A DNA stretch of 64,000 nt from Spirochaetota bacterium (GCA_016933025.1 JAFGBT010000015.1:222549-286548); one strand, 5' to 3'. Positions 25,134-34,644 are shown, counted from the first letter of the stretch. Made by a program: numbers and translations. Notes: generated by a model not told the origin, from the letters alone.

Positions 25134-26168
25134 ATGCTTGAGGATATCATACAAACGAAGAGAAGAGCGATTTATATCGCCGAGATCGGGATGAACCATA
25201 ACGGCGACATGGAGACCGCGCGCGCCATGATCGCGGCGGCCGCAGGAGCAGGAGCCGATGCGGTGAAATTTCAGACCTTTGTGCCGGAGCTGATGAACTC
25301 TCCATATACCGCCGATCTTCTCGAACGAGGCAGCGATCATAAACGGGATACGGGCATCGTCGATTTTTTCCGGAGCTTCGTTTTCAGCAGTGAAGAGTAC
25401 CGCGAGCTGAAAGGCGCGGCCGAAGGGGCGGGACTCGTCTTCTTTTCATCCGTGTTCGATACGGATTCCCTCTCGCTCATGGAGGGGCTTGGCGCGTCGC
25501 TCTACAAACTGGCCTCCTCCGAGGTGACCAACCATCCCTTGATCGAGGCGGTGGCCGAAACAGGGAAGCCGCTCATCCTTTCGACCGGCATTTCCACGGA
25601 GGAGGAGATCGGCATGGCGGTGGAGCTCTTCCGGATGCGAAGCGAAGCGGAGCTGGTCCTGCTCCATTGCGTGTCGCTCTACCCGACGCTCCCGGAGCAG
25701 GCGAACCTGGCTCGAATCCCGGCGCTTGCAGGGCGGTTCGGCGTGCCGGTCGGCTTCTCGGATCATTCGCGCGAGGCAGTCGCGCCGATGCTCGCGGCGG
25801 CCCTGGGGGCCCGTATTTTTGAAAAGCATTTTACTATTGACAGATTTCACGAATGTCCGGATAAAGATATTTCGTGCGCGCCGGATGAATTCGCCCGCGT
25901 CATTGAGTCGGTGGAGAAAGCGGTGGCGATGACCGGCAGCGGGGAGATATCCTACGGGAGCGCCGAGTCCGGCACCGCACGGGCGGCCCGCCGGAGCCTT
26001 TTCGCCCGGAGGCATATCCCCCGGGGAGCGGTGGTCCGGGAGGACGACCTGGTGGCGCTGAGGCCGGGGGTGGGGATTCCCGTGTACGGCATGAAGCAGG
26101 TCGCCGGGAAGCGAAGCAGGGTCGACATACCGGCCGGAGCAATCATAAAAAAAGAGCATATAGAATGA
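25134..26168 (+). CDS. NeuB-family N-acylneuraminate-type synthase
   Basis: A 344-residue synthase of the NeuB family, which joins phosphoenolpyruvate to an N-acetylated hexosamine to make a nine-carbon sialic, legionaminic or pseudaminic-type acid. It has IAEIGMNHNGDMETARAMI at the start, ADAVKFQTF, LYKLASSEVTNHPLIEA, LILSTGISTEEEI, ILHCVSLYPT-like and GFSDHS segments. It ends in a SAF/antifreeze-like domain (LFARRHIPRGAVVREDD). Which nonulosonic acid it makes cannot be told. The frame is open to 24960, but ATG at 25134 is the natural start. The next gene begins inside its stop codon. Matching cytidylyltransferase or epimerase genes are not in this window. Confidence 0.88.
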   Translation: MLEDIIQTKRRAIYIAEIGMNHNGDMETARAMIAAAAGAGADAVKFQTFVPELMNSPYTADLLERGSDHKRDTGIVDFFRSFVFSSEEYRELKGAAEGAGLVFFSSVFDTDSLSLMEGLGASLYKLASSEVTNHPLIEAVAETGKPLILSTGISTEEEIGMAVELFRMRSEAELVLLHCVSLYPTLPEQANLARIPALAGRFGVPVGFSDHSREAVAPMLAAALGARIFEKHFTIDRFHECPDKDISCAPDEFARVIESVEKAVAMTGSGEISYGSAESGTARAARRSLFARRHIPRGAVVREDDLVALRPGVGIPVYGMKQVAGKRSRVDIPAGAIIKKEHIE

Positions 26169-26749
26169 TGGGGAGCGTGTCGCCGATGAAACTGAAGGGA
26201 GTTATCGCAGTGCTGTCGTGCCTCTTCCTGGTGAGGTGCGCCACCTACTACCACTTCTTCAGCTTTACTCAGCCGAAGAGTGTTTTTTATACCGAGCAGG
26301 AAAAGGAGATCCTTGATAAAACGACCAGGTCGATTGATTTCGATTACGGGTTCGACCAGGACCTGGAGTTGGATTACGTCTATCCGGTCTCACAGGGATA
26401 TGCCGCGTTCAAGACGAACGATAGGGAGATGGCAAAGGCGCTGAATGGGATCGGCGGAGAAACGCTCATGGAGTATGCCGGGAAGATGTATCTCCTGAAA
26501 AAGAAGACCATCATGAAGATGGAAAAGTACGGGGCGAGCAACGACTGGAGCAGTTACACCTTTATCAATAAATACCTGCTCCCCCCGCTGGACCATTATT
26601 CCACACAGATAGAGAAGCAAGCTATAAAGAGGGGCGGGGCCTCCCAGCATGAAATAGAAAATTTAAAGAAGGCCGTGGATAAAAAAGTCAAGATCGATAA
26701 AATGCGAGAGGAATTCGAGGAAATCTGGAAGAATGATTACAATTCGTGA
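26165..26749 (+). CDS. predicted lipoprotein, unknown function
   Basis: A protein of 194 residues, or 187 if ATG 26186 is used. The signal MKLKGVIAVLSCLFLVRCAT contains a plausible lipobox with Cys at the end. The mature part is charged and mostly helical, with FDYGFDQDLELDYVYPVSQG and a Lys-rich C-terminus (KKAVDKKVKIDKMREEFEE). I recognise no domain. The first ATG overlaps the neuB-type stop by four bases (ATGA), so it is translationally coupled to that gene, and a surface-polysaccharide role is possible. Confidence 0.75.
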   Translation: MMGSVSPMKLKGVIAVLSCLFLVRCATYYHFFSFTQPKSVFYTEQEKEILDKTTRSIDFDYGFDQDLELDYVYPVSQGYAAFKTNDREMAKALNGIGGETLMEYAGKMYLLKKKTIMKMEKYGASNDWSSYTFINKYLLPPLDHYSTQIEKQAIKRGGASQHEIENLKKAVDKKVKIDKMREEFEEIWKNDYNS

Positions 26750-26918
26750 GACCGGCACTGCTTCCCGTTCGCTCCGCCGCGTATATGCGTCCATGCATAA
26801 CGCGGCTGCCGGCGGCCTCCTGCCGCCTGCTCACCGGGAAGCAGCGCCGGTCCCATCGTGGAATATCCGCACATGCCGTTTCATTGGAGCGTTCACTGCA
26901 AAAAAGCGTTATAAATGG

Positions 26919-28271
26919 ATGAAAAAACATATTGCTGTGATGCTGCTGGGATCAATGGCGGTAAGCGCCGCGATAGCGGCGCCGGCACGGGCGCAGCCCT
27001 CCGTAAGCGTACTCTGCTATCATTCGTTCATTGACAAGAAGAAGGACATCTACAGCTTCAGCATCGACGAGCTGAACTCCCACATCAACCGGCTGAAAAA
27101 CGAAAGATTCAATTTCGTTTCAATCAATGACATCATCATGGGGAGAGTGTCGGGGACCAGGAACGTCCTTATTACGGTGGATGACGGCAATAGAAGCGTG
27201 ATTGAGGCGCACCGCAGGGTCTTTCGGCCCAACGGGATAAGGCCGCTCCTCGCCATATACCCGAACATCATCGTCAGCAAGAGGAGATACGCACTCACGT
27301 GGGAAGAGCTGCGCGAACTCGCGGATTCCGGATGCGATATCGCGGCCCACGGCTACTGTCATCGGAAGATAAGTAAAAAGCTCCGCGACGAGAATCCCGG
27401 GGATTTTAATACAGAGATATACTTCTCCAAGAAGATCATTGAGGAAAAATTGGGGCGAAGGGTCAACGTTTTTGTGTATCCCTACGGGATGCGGGACGAT
27501 GCAACGATCGCCGCCCTCAAGGACGCCGGGTACCGCTACGCCTTCACCATAGACCGGGGGCCGATAGACCTGCCGCTCTCGTATTACAGTGAACGGCTGC
27601 TCGAGCTCCCCCGGTACATGGTTACCAGGGAGCGTTGGAATTACTGTTTCGCCAAGCTGATGCAGAATGCCAAGCGGCGGGAGGGCGTCATGGTCGCCGC
27701 CGGTGGGGCGCGGGCGCCGGTGGCCGCGGTGGACGGTGCGAGGGACATCCGTGATGGGGAGCGTGGCGCGAGCGAGATTCGGGCGAAGCAATCGGTGGGG
27801 AACAACGATCGCGCCCGTAAGGCGACATCCCTCCCGGGTGCGGTCGCCGCGGAGGAACGCGGACGCCAGCAGGCCGATGAAGGCGGGAATCTCGTTTTCG
27901 CCCGCGATGCCGGCGCCATCTCCATCGCCTCGCCGGTCCAGAGGGTGCTCAGCAACGTCAGGCGTGACGTCCTTGAGCCGGAGCGCGCCGAAAGCTTTCC
28001 GCCTCGCGAAGGGCCGACCTCCGCCGGCTTTATCGATTCATCGCCGTTGGGAACGGTATCGGACATGCCGTCGCTTCTGGCTGACCGGGTCGACACGCTG
28101 AAGGGGAGGGTGGACGCCGGCTGGAGTTCTTGCTACCCGAAGATGAAAAACCAGTACCGGAGAATCAATTCGCGCTCGCTCGAAACCTACCATGATATTT
28201 TCGGGATTGTTAAAGGAAAGATAAAGAGAATCAAGCGCCGTATACGGGCGTTTGTGATGAGCAACTTGTAA
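26919..28271 (+). CDS. polysaccharide deacetylase (NodB-fold, carbohydrate esterase 4)
   Basis: A 450-residue exported protein: signal peptide MKKHIAVMLLGSMAVSAAIA ending at APARAQ. The NodB-fold motifs are present in order: motif 1 TVDDGN (canonical TFDDG, with the two Asp retained), motif 2 AHGYCHRKIS (His-x3-His metal ligands) and motif 3 VYPYGMRDD. The domain ends near residue 240. The remaining 200 residues are low-complexity, Arg-, Ala- and Glu-rich, with a basic C-terminus (RIKRRIRAFVMSNL), perhaps for contact with anionic envelope polymers. It presumably removes acetyl groups from a cell-envelope glycan. The upstream open frame to 26733 overlaps the lipoprotein end and is not used. 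Confidence 0.88.
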   Translation: MKKHIAVMLLGSMAVSAAIAAPARAQPSVSVLCYHSFIDKKKDIYSFSIDELNSHINRLKNERFNFVSINDIIMGRVSGTRNVLITVDDGNRSVIEAHRRVFRPNGIRPLLAIYPNIIVSKRRYALTWEELRELADSGCDIAAHGYCHRKISKKLRDENPGDFNTEIYFSKKIIEEKLGRRVNVFVYPYGMRDDATIAALKDAGYRYAFTIDRGPIDLPLSYYSERLLELPRYMVTRERWNYCFAKLMQNAKRREGVMVAAGGARAPVAAVDGARDIRDGERGASEIRAKQSVGNNDRARKATSLPGAVAAEERGRQQADEGGNLVFARDAGAISIASPVQRVLSNVRRDVLEPERAESFPPREGPTSAGFIDSSPLGTVSDMPSLLADRVDTLKGRVDAGWSSCYPKMKNQYRRINSRSLETYHDIFGIVKGKIKRIKRRIRAFVMSNL

Positions 28272-28304
28272 TTATCCGCTCAAGAGCAGGCCGGTGCCGG
28301 GTGG

Positions 28305-29048
28305 TCAATCCCGCTCAAGAATCTCTTCCGTCAGCTTCATGTAGTCTTCAGCGCCGATGCTTCCCGGCTTGTATTCGAAGATGGTCTTGCCCCAGCTGGG
28401 GGCCTCCTGAAGGGCGACGTTTTCCCTGATCATCGTCTCAAACAGCTTGCCGGGGAGGCGGTTCTCGGTCTCCTCGATGACCTCCCGGTTTATTGCACGC
28501 TTCGCGTTGTACATGGTGCCGATGATTCCGGTCACGTCGATCTTCTTGTTGAGGCGCCGTTTTACCACCTGTACCGCCTCGAACAGATTGTACATGCCGT
28601 GGAAGGGAAGGAACTGCACTTGAAGTGGCACCAGTATTTCCATGGAATAGGCCATGGCATTCATGGTGAGGATGCCCAGGGAGGGCGGGCAGTCGATGAG
28701 GATAAAATCGTACAAGTTCATCTCCTCCAGGGCGTCCCTGAGGAGGAATTCCTTGGCAGGGATCGGCAAAAACTCAACGTCTTTCAGCTCCTGGCTCGCC
28801 GGGAGGAGGTGCATGTCGTTGCGGTCGATAAGTATTTCATCGTACGGCAGCTCGCCCTTGAGGACGTGGAATATCGATTTTTTTATCTGCTTGGGATTGT
28901 AGCCAAGGTGGTAGGTGGCCTGCGCCTGGTGATCCAGGTCTATGACGCAGACCTTCTGCCCCTTGATCTGCAGGGCGGCGGCGATGTTCACCGTGCTGGT
29001 GGTTTTGCCCACACCCCCCTTGTTGTTGGAAATGGCGATTATTCTCAT
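28305..29048 (-). CDS. ParA/Soj-type ATPase
   Basis: A 247-residue ATPase of the ParA family with the deviant Walker A SNNKGGVGKTTSTVNIAA, then VCVIDLDHQAQATYHLGY (Walker A prime/switch I) and FILIDCPPSLGILTMNA (Walker B). ParA proteins bind DNA non-specifically as ATP dimers and segregate chromosomes or position cargo such as chemoreceptors. No parB or parS-like repeat lies nearby, and the gene is convergent with the deacetylase. An orphan cargo-positioning role is as likely as chromosome segregation. Promoter-overlapping palindrome upstream suggests autoregulation. Confidence 0.92.
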   Translation of the reverse strand: MRIIAISNNKGGVGKTTSTVNIAAALQIKGQKVCVIDLDHQAQATYHLGYNPKQIKKSIFHVLKGELPYDEILIDRNDMHLLPASQELKDVEFLPIPAKEFLLRDALEEMNLYDFILIDCPPSLGILTMNAMAYSMEILVPLQVQFLPFHGMYNLFEAVQVVKRRLNKKIDVTGIIGTMYNAKRAINREVIEETENRLPGKLFETMIRENVALQEAPSWGKTIFEYKPGSIGAEDYMKLTEEILERD

Positions 29049-29054
29049 GGGTAC

Positions 29055-29093
29055 CTCGGGATTAAGCTATCCCGAGGGCGTCTCTTTTGTCAA
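29055..29093 (-). promoter_or_regulatory. ParA promoter with palindromic operator over the ribosome-binding site
   Basis: On the minus strand TTGACA (29093-29088) starts a promoter. CTCGGGAT at 29055-29062 and ATCCCGAG at 29069-29076 form a perfect eight-base inverted repeat with a six-base loop. The CGAGG inside its downstream arm is the Shine-Dalgarno, seven bases before the ATG at 29048. It could be a protein operator or an RBS-hiding hairpin. Confidence 0.45.
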
Positions 29094-29170
29094 TGAATAA
29101 AATAGAGGGCCGGGGCGTCTTCGGCGACGCGCAGTGGATATGGGCTTTCTATGCTCTGCGGCGAGTTCAT

Positions 29171-30583
29171 TTAGAACTGGTACTTGGCGCGCACCCTGAT
29201 GATGTCCCTCGAGTTGTAGCTTCCAAAAAGCGTTTCCGGGCTACCGCCGAATATTCCTCCTTCCGCCTCGATGAGAAGCCCGTTGCGGAAATCGTAGCCG
29301 ATCGACGGCATCAGCAGAAAGTCGAGGTCCAGCGTCATCATCCCCTGCAGCCGGACGCGGAGTGAGCTGTTGAGGAACCTCTTTTCCACGCGCGCGATGA
29401 CGAGGTCGGATATAAGCGGATCGATAAACCGGTGCGGCCGCACCAGGTACATGCTTTTGTTGATCTCGAGGGTTACATTGAAGTCCTCGCCGTCGATGAG
29501 CCAGTTCAGGCCTGCCGCCATGTTCAGGTAATGGGTTGGTTCGATCCCGGAGAAGCTGGCTCTCTGCAGGTCCGGCTGGGTCACCCCGTTTTTATTGAAC
29601 GAGTAGGCCGCCTCCGCCTGCAGGGTGATATCGCCCGTCGCGACCGCGATGTCGAACCCGACGCATGTCAGGTTGCGGTATCGAGGCGTCACGTAGACGG
29701 TCGTGAGCGGCCCGCGGATGTCCACGGTCGGCATCAGGAGCACGTCCCGGTCGATGCCGCGGTACGCGGAGAACGAGAAGTCGACGATCGACGCGCTGCC
29801 TGAAAAACGGCCCCCGTAGCAGATATTGGCGCCGCTTTTCGGTATATCCGGGGCCCGGTAGTAGTAGTGGAGGGGCACGTGGTGCCGTCTTGACAGCTTG
29901 ACGTACCACGGGCTGTACGTGGAGGGAAGGAGCGTGGCCGACGCTATCGGCTCGCACACGAGCTGGAGGGAATAGTCGCCGAAGAGCAGGGCCAGTGAGA
30001 CTGCGTGGACGCCCAGGAACATCTCGTCCTCGTCCTTGAAGAAGACCTCGCGCAGGTCGAGGGGGGTGAAGTAGGAGGTGGGGTTGATGACGTCGGCCGT
30101 GCCCCACCTGATTGTCTGCGTGCCGATCTTCAGGTCGGTATGCGCGGTGAGCCAGCGCAGGTAGAGCTCGTTCGCCAGAAACCGGTTCTTGAGATATTCC
30201 GCCTCGTTGCCCGTCGGGTAGAGATACCCGTGGACCGCTCCGCGGGCGTGTATCGTGTCCGTACCCACCCTCAGGTCAAGGTACCCGTGCGCCTCGACCT
30301 TGTTAAACAGGTGCTGGTTGCGCTCCACCTTCGCGGGCTTTCCTGAAACGCAGAGGTATTCCGACTTCTTCAGGCCCCTCCCGAACATGATGAAGTTCTC
30401 GGATTCGACGTACCCGGACAGTTCCCAGAGCTTCTCCTTTTCGCCGCCCTCGGCATCCCCGCCGGACGGCTCCTCGATGCCCTCGGAATCTTCCGGCGTA
30501 TCCTGAGCATGCAGTCCCGGCGGGCCGATACACACGGCCAGCGTCAGGATCAGGGCCGCGCGGATGAAAAGGAAACCCCGCAT
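29171..30583 (-). CDS. outer-membrane beta-barrel protein, DUF1302-like
   Basis: A 470-residue exported protein with signal peptide MRGFLFIRAALILTLAVCIG ending near LHAQ, then an acidic linker. The body is rich in alternating aromatic strands, and the C-terminus YQF* ends in an aromatic residue as in outer-membrane barrels. The segment LKIGTQTIRWGTADVINPTS followed by YFTPLDLREVF matches DUF1302 proteins, which accompany MMPL/RND exporters. Last gene of the operon, one base from the LolA-like gene, it is likely the outer-membrane receiver of the exported lipid or hydrophobe. Confidence 0.85.
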   Translation of the reverse strand: MRGFLFIRAALILTLAVCIGPPGLHAQDTPEDSEGIEEPSGGDAEGGEKEKLWELSGYVESENFIMFGRGLKKSEYLCVSGKPAKVERNQHLFNKVEAHGYLDLRVGTDTIHARGAVHGYLYPTGNEAEYLKNRFLANELYLRWLTAHTDLKIGTQTIRWGTADVINPTSYFTPLDLREVFFKDEDEMFLGVHAVSLALLFGDYSLQLVCEPIASATLLPSTYSPWYVKLSRRHHVPLHYYYRAPDIPKSGANICYGGRFSGSASIVDFSFSAYRGIDRDVLLMPTVDIRGPLTTVYVTPRYRNLTCVGFDIAVATGDITLQAEAAYSFNKNGVTQPDLQRASFSGIEPTHYLNMAAGLNWLIDGEDFNVTLEINKSMYLVRPHRFIDPLISDLVIARVEKRFLNSSLRVRLQGMMTLDLDFLLMPSIGYDFRNGLLIEAEGGIFGGSPETLFGSYNSRDIIRVRAKYQF

Positions 30584-31317
30584 CAGAGCGTTCCCTTGTT
30601 AAACAGGGAGTCGTTGACCGGGATGTTATGCTTCACCGACGTTACGGTTATCTCGGTCTTGCCCTTGCCGTCAGGAAGCGACATGACCATCCTGAGCGGC
30701 GTCAGTATGCCGTCGATTGATTTGATGTCATAATTCGTAAGGAATTTCAGGAGCTTCCCTTTCTGATAGAAGTTCACCCTGACGACGAAATAGTCCGATT
30801 TTCTCACGAAGAGTTCGATCCTGTCGTACACCTTGTCGCCGCTTTTTTTCGCCGCTTCCACCTTGTAGCATTCCCCGCCCGGGATACTTTCCTCTCCGCG
30901 GAGCGTGTAGTTGTAGTCGTCTATCTCCCTCCCCTTCAGGTCTTCATAGAAGAAGTGCGAAAGGACGAAGGGCTTTCCGCTGTCGGAGCCGACTATTTTT
31001 TTCGGCTTGCCGCTGCTGGTCTTGAGCCACTGGAGATCCTCCCTGCTCTTGTAGGAGTGGGTCAGGAACTTGATTTTCGTCGGTCTGATGAACCTGATGA
31101 GGACGCGGGAGTCCTGGCCGTACTTCTTGCTGTACATCTGGAACTCCTTGGTCTCCTTGAGCGCCCCGTTCCGGTAGATTTTCATTACCGCGCGGCTTTC
31201 AGTGCTGGCCGGGTCCGGGAGAGCGTCGCTCTTCTCCATGATCTCCCTGCCGGTCAGTGCGTAGAGAACGCCCGCTCCGGCGATAATGGACGCGACGCAG
31301 ATAATCATTCGTTTCAT
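30583..31317 (-). CDS. LolA-like outer-membrane lipoprotein-sorting protein
   Basis: A 244-residue periplasmic protein with a signal peptide (MKRMIICVASIIAGAGVLYA). It shows the half-barrel pattern of LolA-like proteins found beside MMPL exporters: FQMYSKKYGQDSRVLIRFIR, then KIKFLTHSYKSREDLQWLK, SHFFYEDLKGREIDDYNY and YFVVRVNFYQKGKLLKFL. Its stop codon overlaps the start of the DUF1302-like gene. It likely ferries a hydrophobic cargo between the inner-membrane exporter and the outer membrane. The start follows AAGGAGGAAT. Confidence 0.88.
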   Translation of the reverse strand: MKRMIICVASIIAGAGVLYALTGREIMEKSDALPDPASTESRAVMKIYRNGALKETKEFQMYSKKYGQDSRVLIRFIRPTKIKFLTHSYKSREDLQWLKTSSGKPKKIVGSDSGKPFVLSHFFYEDLKGREIDDYNYTLRGEESIPGGECYKVEAAKKSGDKVYDRIELFVRKSDYFVVRVNFYQKGKLLKFLTNYDIKSIDGILTPLRMVMSLPDGKGKTEITVTSVKHNIPVNDSLFNKGTL

Positions 31318-31338
31318 ATATTCCTCCTTGTTGGCGCC

Positions 31339-34008
31339 TTAATCAAAATTAAAAAATCGTCCGATATAAAAATATTTCCAGAATTTGGATTTAGATTTGC
31401 TCTTCTCGAGCGAGACCCCCGTCGCCTTTATGACCGAGGGGAGTATCAGCAGAGCGCCCAGGGTCGTGGCGGTCATGGTGATGGAGACGAGCATGCCGAA
31501 CAGTATAATCGGCTTGAAGTTCGAAAGGACGAGGATTGAAAATCCCATGACAAGCGCGAGCGATGTATAGATAATCGCTTTTCCGGAAATCGAGAGCGTC
31601 TTCCTGATGGTTTCGTCGACGCTGAGCCTGCGCTCCCTGAAATGGCGGAAGGTGTTGAGAAAATGGATGGTGTCGTCGATGCCGATGCCGATGGTGATAC
31701 CGGCGATGATCGCCGTGGCGGAATCGAGCCGGATGCCGAACCATCCCATGATGCCGAAGCTGACGGTGACCGCGAACCCGATCGGAATCACCGAAACAAG
31801 ACCGGCCTTCCAGTTCTTGAAGAGCAGGATGACGATGATAAGAACGACCATCAGGCTGAAGAGGAGGCTCAGGAGCTGCCCCTTCACCACGTAGCTGGAA
31901 AGGGCTATGATGATGCGCGGATCTCCCGTGATCCTGGTGGAGTAGGGCTTTGGCACGGTTTTGCGCAGGTGTGACTCCACCTTGTCAAGGATGACCTGCA
32001 GGTCCGAGGTGTAGAGAAAGTTGTCCATCGGGCTCGTCATCTTGGCGAAGATCATGGCTGTCCGATAGTCTTCGTCCAGCAGGGACTCAAACTCGTCGAT
32101 GCGTCCGTCGAAGTCGCTGTCGTTGCCGGAGAATATCTCGAAGTATTCCCTTATTGTCGTGGCTGAATCGGGGATCCGGTAATATGCCGGGTCGTCGTTG
32201 TGCATGGCCCGGTTCATGGTCTTGACGATGTTGGTGATGGAATCGGCCCTGCTCACATACAGGTCCCTGTTTTTCTCCAGGCGCAGCCATTCACTGATGC
32301 GGTCCAGCTCTCGAAGAAAGGCCGGGTCCTTGATGCCGTCCCGCTGCCCGGAATCGACGAGAATGTTCATGCCCATGGCGCCGCCGTACTTGCGTATCTC
32401 GGGTATGGAACTCCTGATGTAATCGTCCTTTTTAAAGTAGGTCAGCACCGACGTCTCCACCTTTATCATGCTCACGCCGATCAGCGAAATCACCGCGATC
32501 GCGGCGAAGACCGCGACAACGGCGCGGGAATGATTGACCGCCAGTTTCGAAAAGAGCCGCACCGCCCGGTCTATCCATGTCTCCCGCCGGCTGTCCTTTC
32601 CGCCGGTACGGGTGAGGATAAAACGCCCGCTGAGCGCGCTCTGCGGGAGGAGCGCGAGCATGGCCGGTATCAACGATGTCGCGATGACCACCGCGAACAG
32701 GACGCCGATGGCCGAGGTTATCCCCCATTCCCGTATGCCAGTGACCTGGTTGGTCGCCAGCGAGAGGAAGCCGAAAAATGTCGTTATGCCGGCGAGTAGC
32801 ACGGTCACCGATATGTGGGCTATCGATCGCCGCAGGCCTTCCCTCTTTTCGATTTTCATGATGGTAGTAAGGTCGATGTAGTACTGGTTCAGAATATGAA
32901 TTGAATAGGAGCTGCCGACTGCCACCATGAGGGTGGGGAGCGACGTGGAGATCATGTTGAGCTTGATGTTCAAGAAGCCCATGAGCCCCATGATCCAGAT
33001 ATCTGCGATGACCAGAGTCGCAAAGGGGAGAAGTACCCCGCGCGGGGTCCTGAAATTCAGAAAGAAAACAATGATCACCACGAGAAGCACGAGCGGGAGA
33101 AAGGTCTTAAGGTCGTGCATCATGTAGTCATTCATGAACTTGGTCACGATGGGAATCCCGTGCGGCGTAACCGAGAGCTGCCCGTCGTAGCTTTTAAGCA
33201 GCCGCCATATTTCGTCCGATATCTCCCCCATGTCCTTGGTGTCCTTCAGGCGGAGATGGAGCCCGAAGCCGGTTATCTTTCCCGTGGCCGGGTCCTCCGC
33301 GTAGAGGGCGGCCTTGAAGGAAGGATTGTGGCGCAGCTTTTTCTCGAATGCCGCGAAGTCTTTGTCCGATTTCGGGAGTATTCTCCTGTCGTCATCGTCT
33401 TTTTCGACAAGGTCGACCGCCGAGAGCGTGTCATCCTTTCCGCTGATATCCTTCGCGGTCAGGGGCGACAGGATGACGTCGATGAGCTCCTTCTTCTTCA
33501 GTCGATAGGAGCGGGCCATGTCCCGGCGAAGACTTCGCATCCCCCATTGCCCCAGCGTGTCCGCGTTGCCGAAGAGACGGTCCATTGCACGGGCGAGGGT
33601 CCTCTGAAAGGGCGGGTCATCACTGAATCGGCCGAGGATCTGCTTGCGCGTTACCTCTTTCCCGGCGAGGAGCGCGTCGAGTTTTTTCAGACGGGCCTGT
33701 TCGCGGGTTGCATCGAAGCTCTTGTACTCTTCGAGGTCGGTTATCATGTTGTCCAGCGCCGCGAAAAAACGGGGCGTCCAGACCGAGTCCGCTGTCGTGT
33801 TGGCCACGATGAACTTGCCTATGTTTCCGTAGGTCTCAATTATTTTTTTGTAGTAGATGTATTCCCTGTCTTCTTTCGGCATCATGACTTCGATGGAGTT
33901 GTCGAATTTCAGCCTGGGTATGCCGAAGCCGAGGCCTATAGTAATCGTAATTATCGCGGCCAGGACCGGGACCGGGTATTTCAGGACGAATCGGAGGTAT
34001 CTATCCAT
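31339..34008 (-). CDS. MMPL/RND-superfamily exporter
   Basis: An 889-residue inner-membrane protein with the RND/MMPL two-fold layout. The first membrane segment (VLAAIITITIGLGFGIPRL) is followed by a large periplasmic loop, five helices (KTFLPLVLLVVIIVFFLNF and on), then the repeat: VVAVFAAIAVISLIGVSMI, a second large loop and helices including AIIAGITIGIGIDDTIHFLN. RND-type transporters of this kind move lipids and other hydrophobes to the outer membrane, driven by the proton gradient. Together with the LolA-like and DUF1302-like genes it forms a typical hydrophobe export set. Its start overlaps the TetR stop by eight bases. Confidence 0.92.
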   Translation of the reverse strand: MDRYLRFVLKYPVPVLAAIITITIGLGFGIPRLKFDNSIEVMMPKEDREYIYYKKIIETYGNIGKFIVANTTADSVWTPRFFAALDNMITDLEEYKSFDATREQARLKKLDALLAGKEVTRKQILGRFSDDPPFQRTLARAMDRLFGNADTLGQWGMRSLRRDMARSYRLKKKELIDVILSPLTAKDISGKDDTLSAVDLVEKDDDDRRILPKSDKDFAAFEKKLRHNPSFKAALYAEDPATGKITGFGLHLRLKDTKDMGEISDEIWRLLKSYDGQLSVTPHGIPIVTKFMNDYMMHDLKTFLPLVLLVVIIVFFLNFRTPRGVLLPFATLVIADIWIMGLMGFLNIKLNMISTSLPTLMVAVGSSYSIHILNQYYIDLTTIMKIEKREGLRRSIAHISVTVLLAGITTFFGFLSLATNQVTGIREWGITSAIGVLFAVVIATSLIPAMLALLPQSALSGRFILTRTGGKDSRRETWIDRAVRLFSKLAVNHSRAVVAVFAAIAVISLIGVSMIKVETSVLTYFKKDDYIRSSIPEIRKYGGAMGMNILVDSGQRDGIKDPAFLRELDRISEWLRLEKNRDLYVSRADSITNIVKTMNRAMHNDDPAYYRIPDSATTIREYFEIFSGNDSDFDGRIDEFESLLDEDYRTAMIFAKMTSPMDNFLYTSDLQVILDKVESHLRKTVPKPYSTRITGDPRIIIALSSYVVKGQLLSLLFSLMVVLIIVILLFKNWKAGLVSVIPIGFAVTVSFGIMGWFGIRLDSATAIIAGITIGIGIDDTIHFLNTFRHFRERRLSVDETIRKTLSISGKAIIYTSLALVMGFSILVLSNFKPIILFGMLVSITMTATTLGALLILPSVIKATGVSLEKSKSKSKFWKYFYIGRFFNFD

Positions 34009-34612
34009 TGGCTTTCTTTCCTTTTTTTCTTTCCGCCGCCGGCCTCTCTTTCAGAAGGCCCGACAGCATGATATCCTGGAAGCTATGAAAGATTTCATTG
34101 AGGGTCATGTTGTTTTCCAGAATGAACGTCGAGTTGATCACCTGTCTGCCGGCCCCGGATAGGAACGAGGCGACGAATGACGGGTTGATATCCTTGAAGT
34201 ACCCCGCCCTGACTCCGCTGATGAAGGCGTTCATGAGAGTCTTCCTGTGGCTGTCCCGTATTCCGTTCAGGCGCTTTTCGATATGAGGGTAGAGGAGTGT
34301 GACGTCTTTTACCAGCGGCGTTGAGATATCCCCGAAAAGCGCGTATGACAGCTCGATGAGGCTGTAGAGCTTATCAAGGGGGTCCATCACCCCGGTGTCG
34401 ATGGCGGCGAGGCCCTTTCTGTATTCGGCGAGCATGTCGTCCAGAATGGACTCGGCCAGCTCGTCCTTGCTCGCGAAGAATTTGTAGAAGGTCTTTTTGG
34501 CTATTCCGCATTCACGCGCGATCATGTCGATGGTTATTCTTCGTATCCCCATCTTGAACGAGAGCTCGCGGAATCGCTCCTTGATGATGGTTTTCATCTG
34601 CCTGTCGTCCAT
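34001..34612 (-). CDS. TetR-family transcriptional regulator
   Basis: A 203-residue repressor-type protein. The N-terminal helix-turn-helix is clear: RRITIDMIARECGIAKKTFY and KFFASKDELAESILDDML. The C-terminal ligand-binding helices carry no known signature. The frame is open to 34687, but that would run through the promoter palindrome; ATG 34612 after AGGGACGC is preferred. It is first in the operon with the exporter and probably senses a hydrophobic molecule. A perfect inverted repeat on its own promoter supports autorepression. Confidence 0.9.
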   Translation of the reverse strand: MDDRQMKTIIKERFRELSFKMGIRRITIDMIARECGIAKKTFYKFFASKDELAESILDDMLAEYRKGLAAIDTGVMDPLDKLYSLIELSYALFGDISTPLVKDVTLLYPHIEKRLNGIRDSHRKTLMNAFISGVRAGYFKDINPSFVASFLSGAGRQVINSTFILENNMTLNEIFHSFQDIMLSGLLKERPAAERKKGKKANG

Positions 34613-34644
34613 GCGTCCCTGCCGCCTGCGGTCTGTCGAGTAAT

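Noticed and set aside
29432..30346. Plus-strand open frames opposite the barrel protein gene
   Set aside because: Antisense shadows; the minus-strand product has a signal peptide and DUF1302-like motifs and fits the operon.
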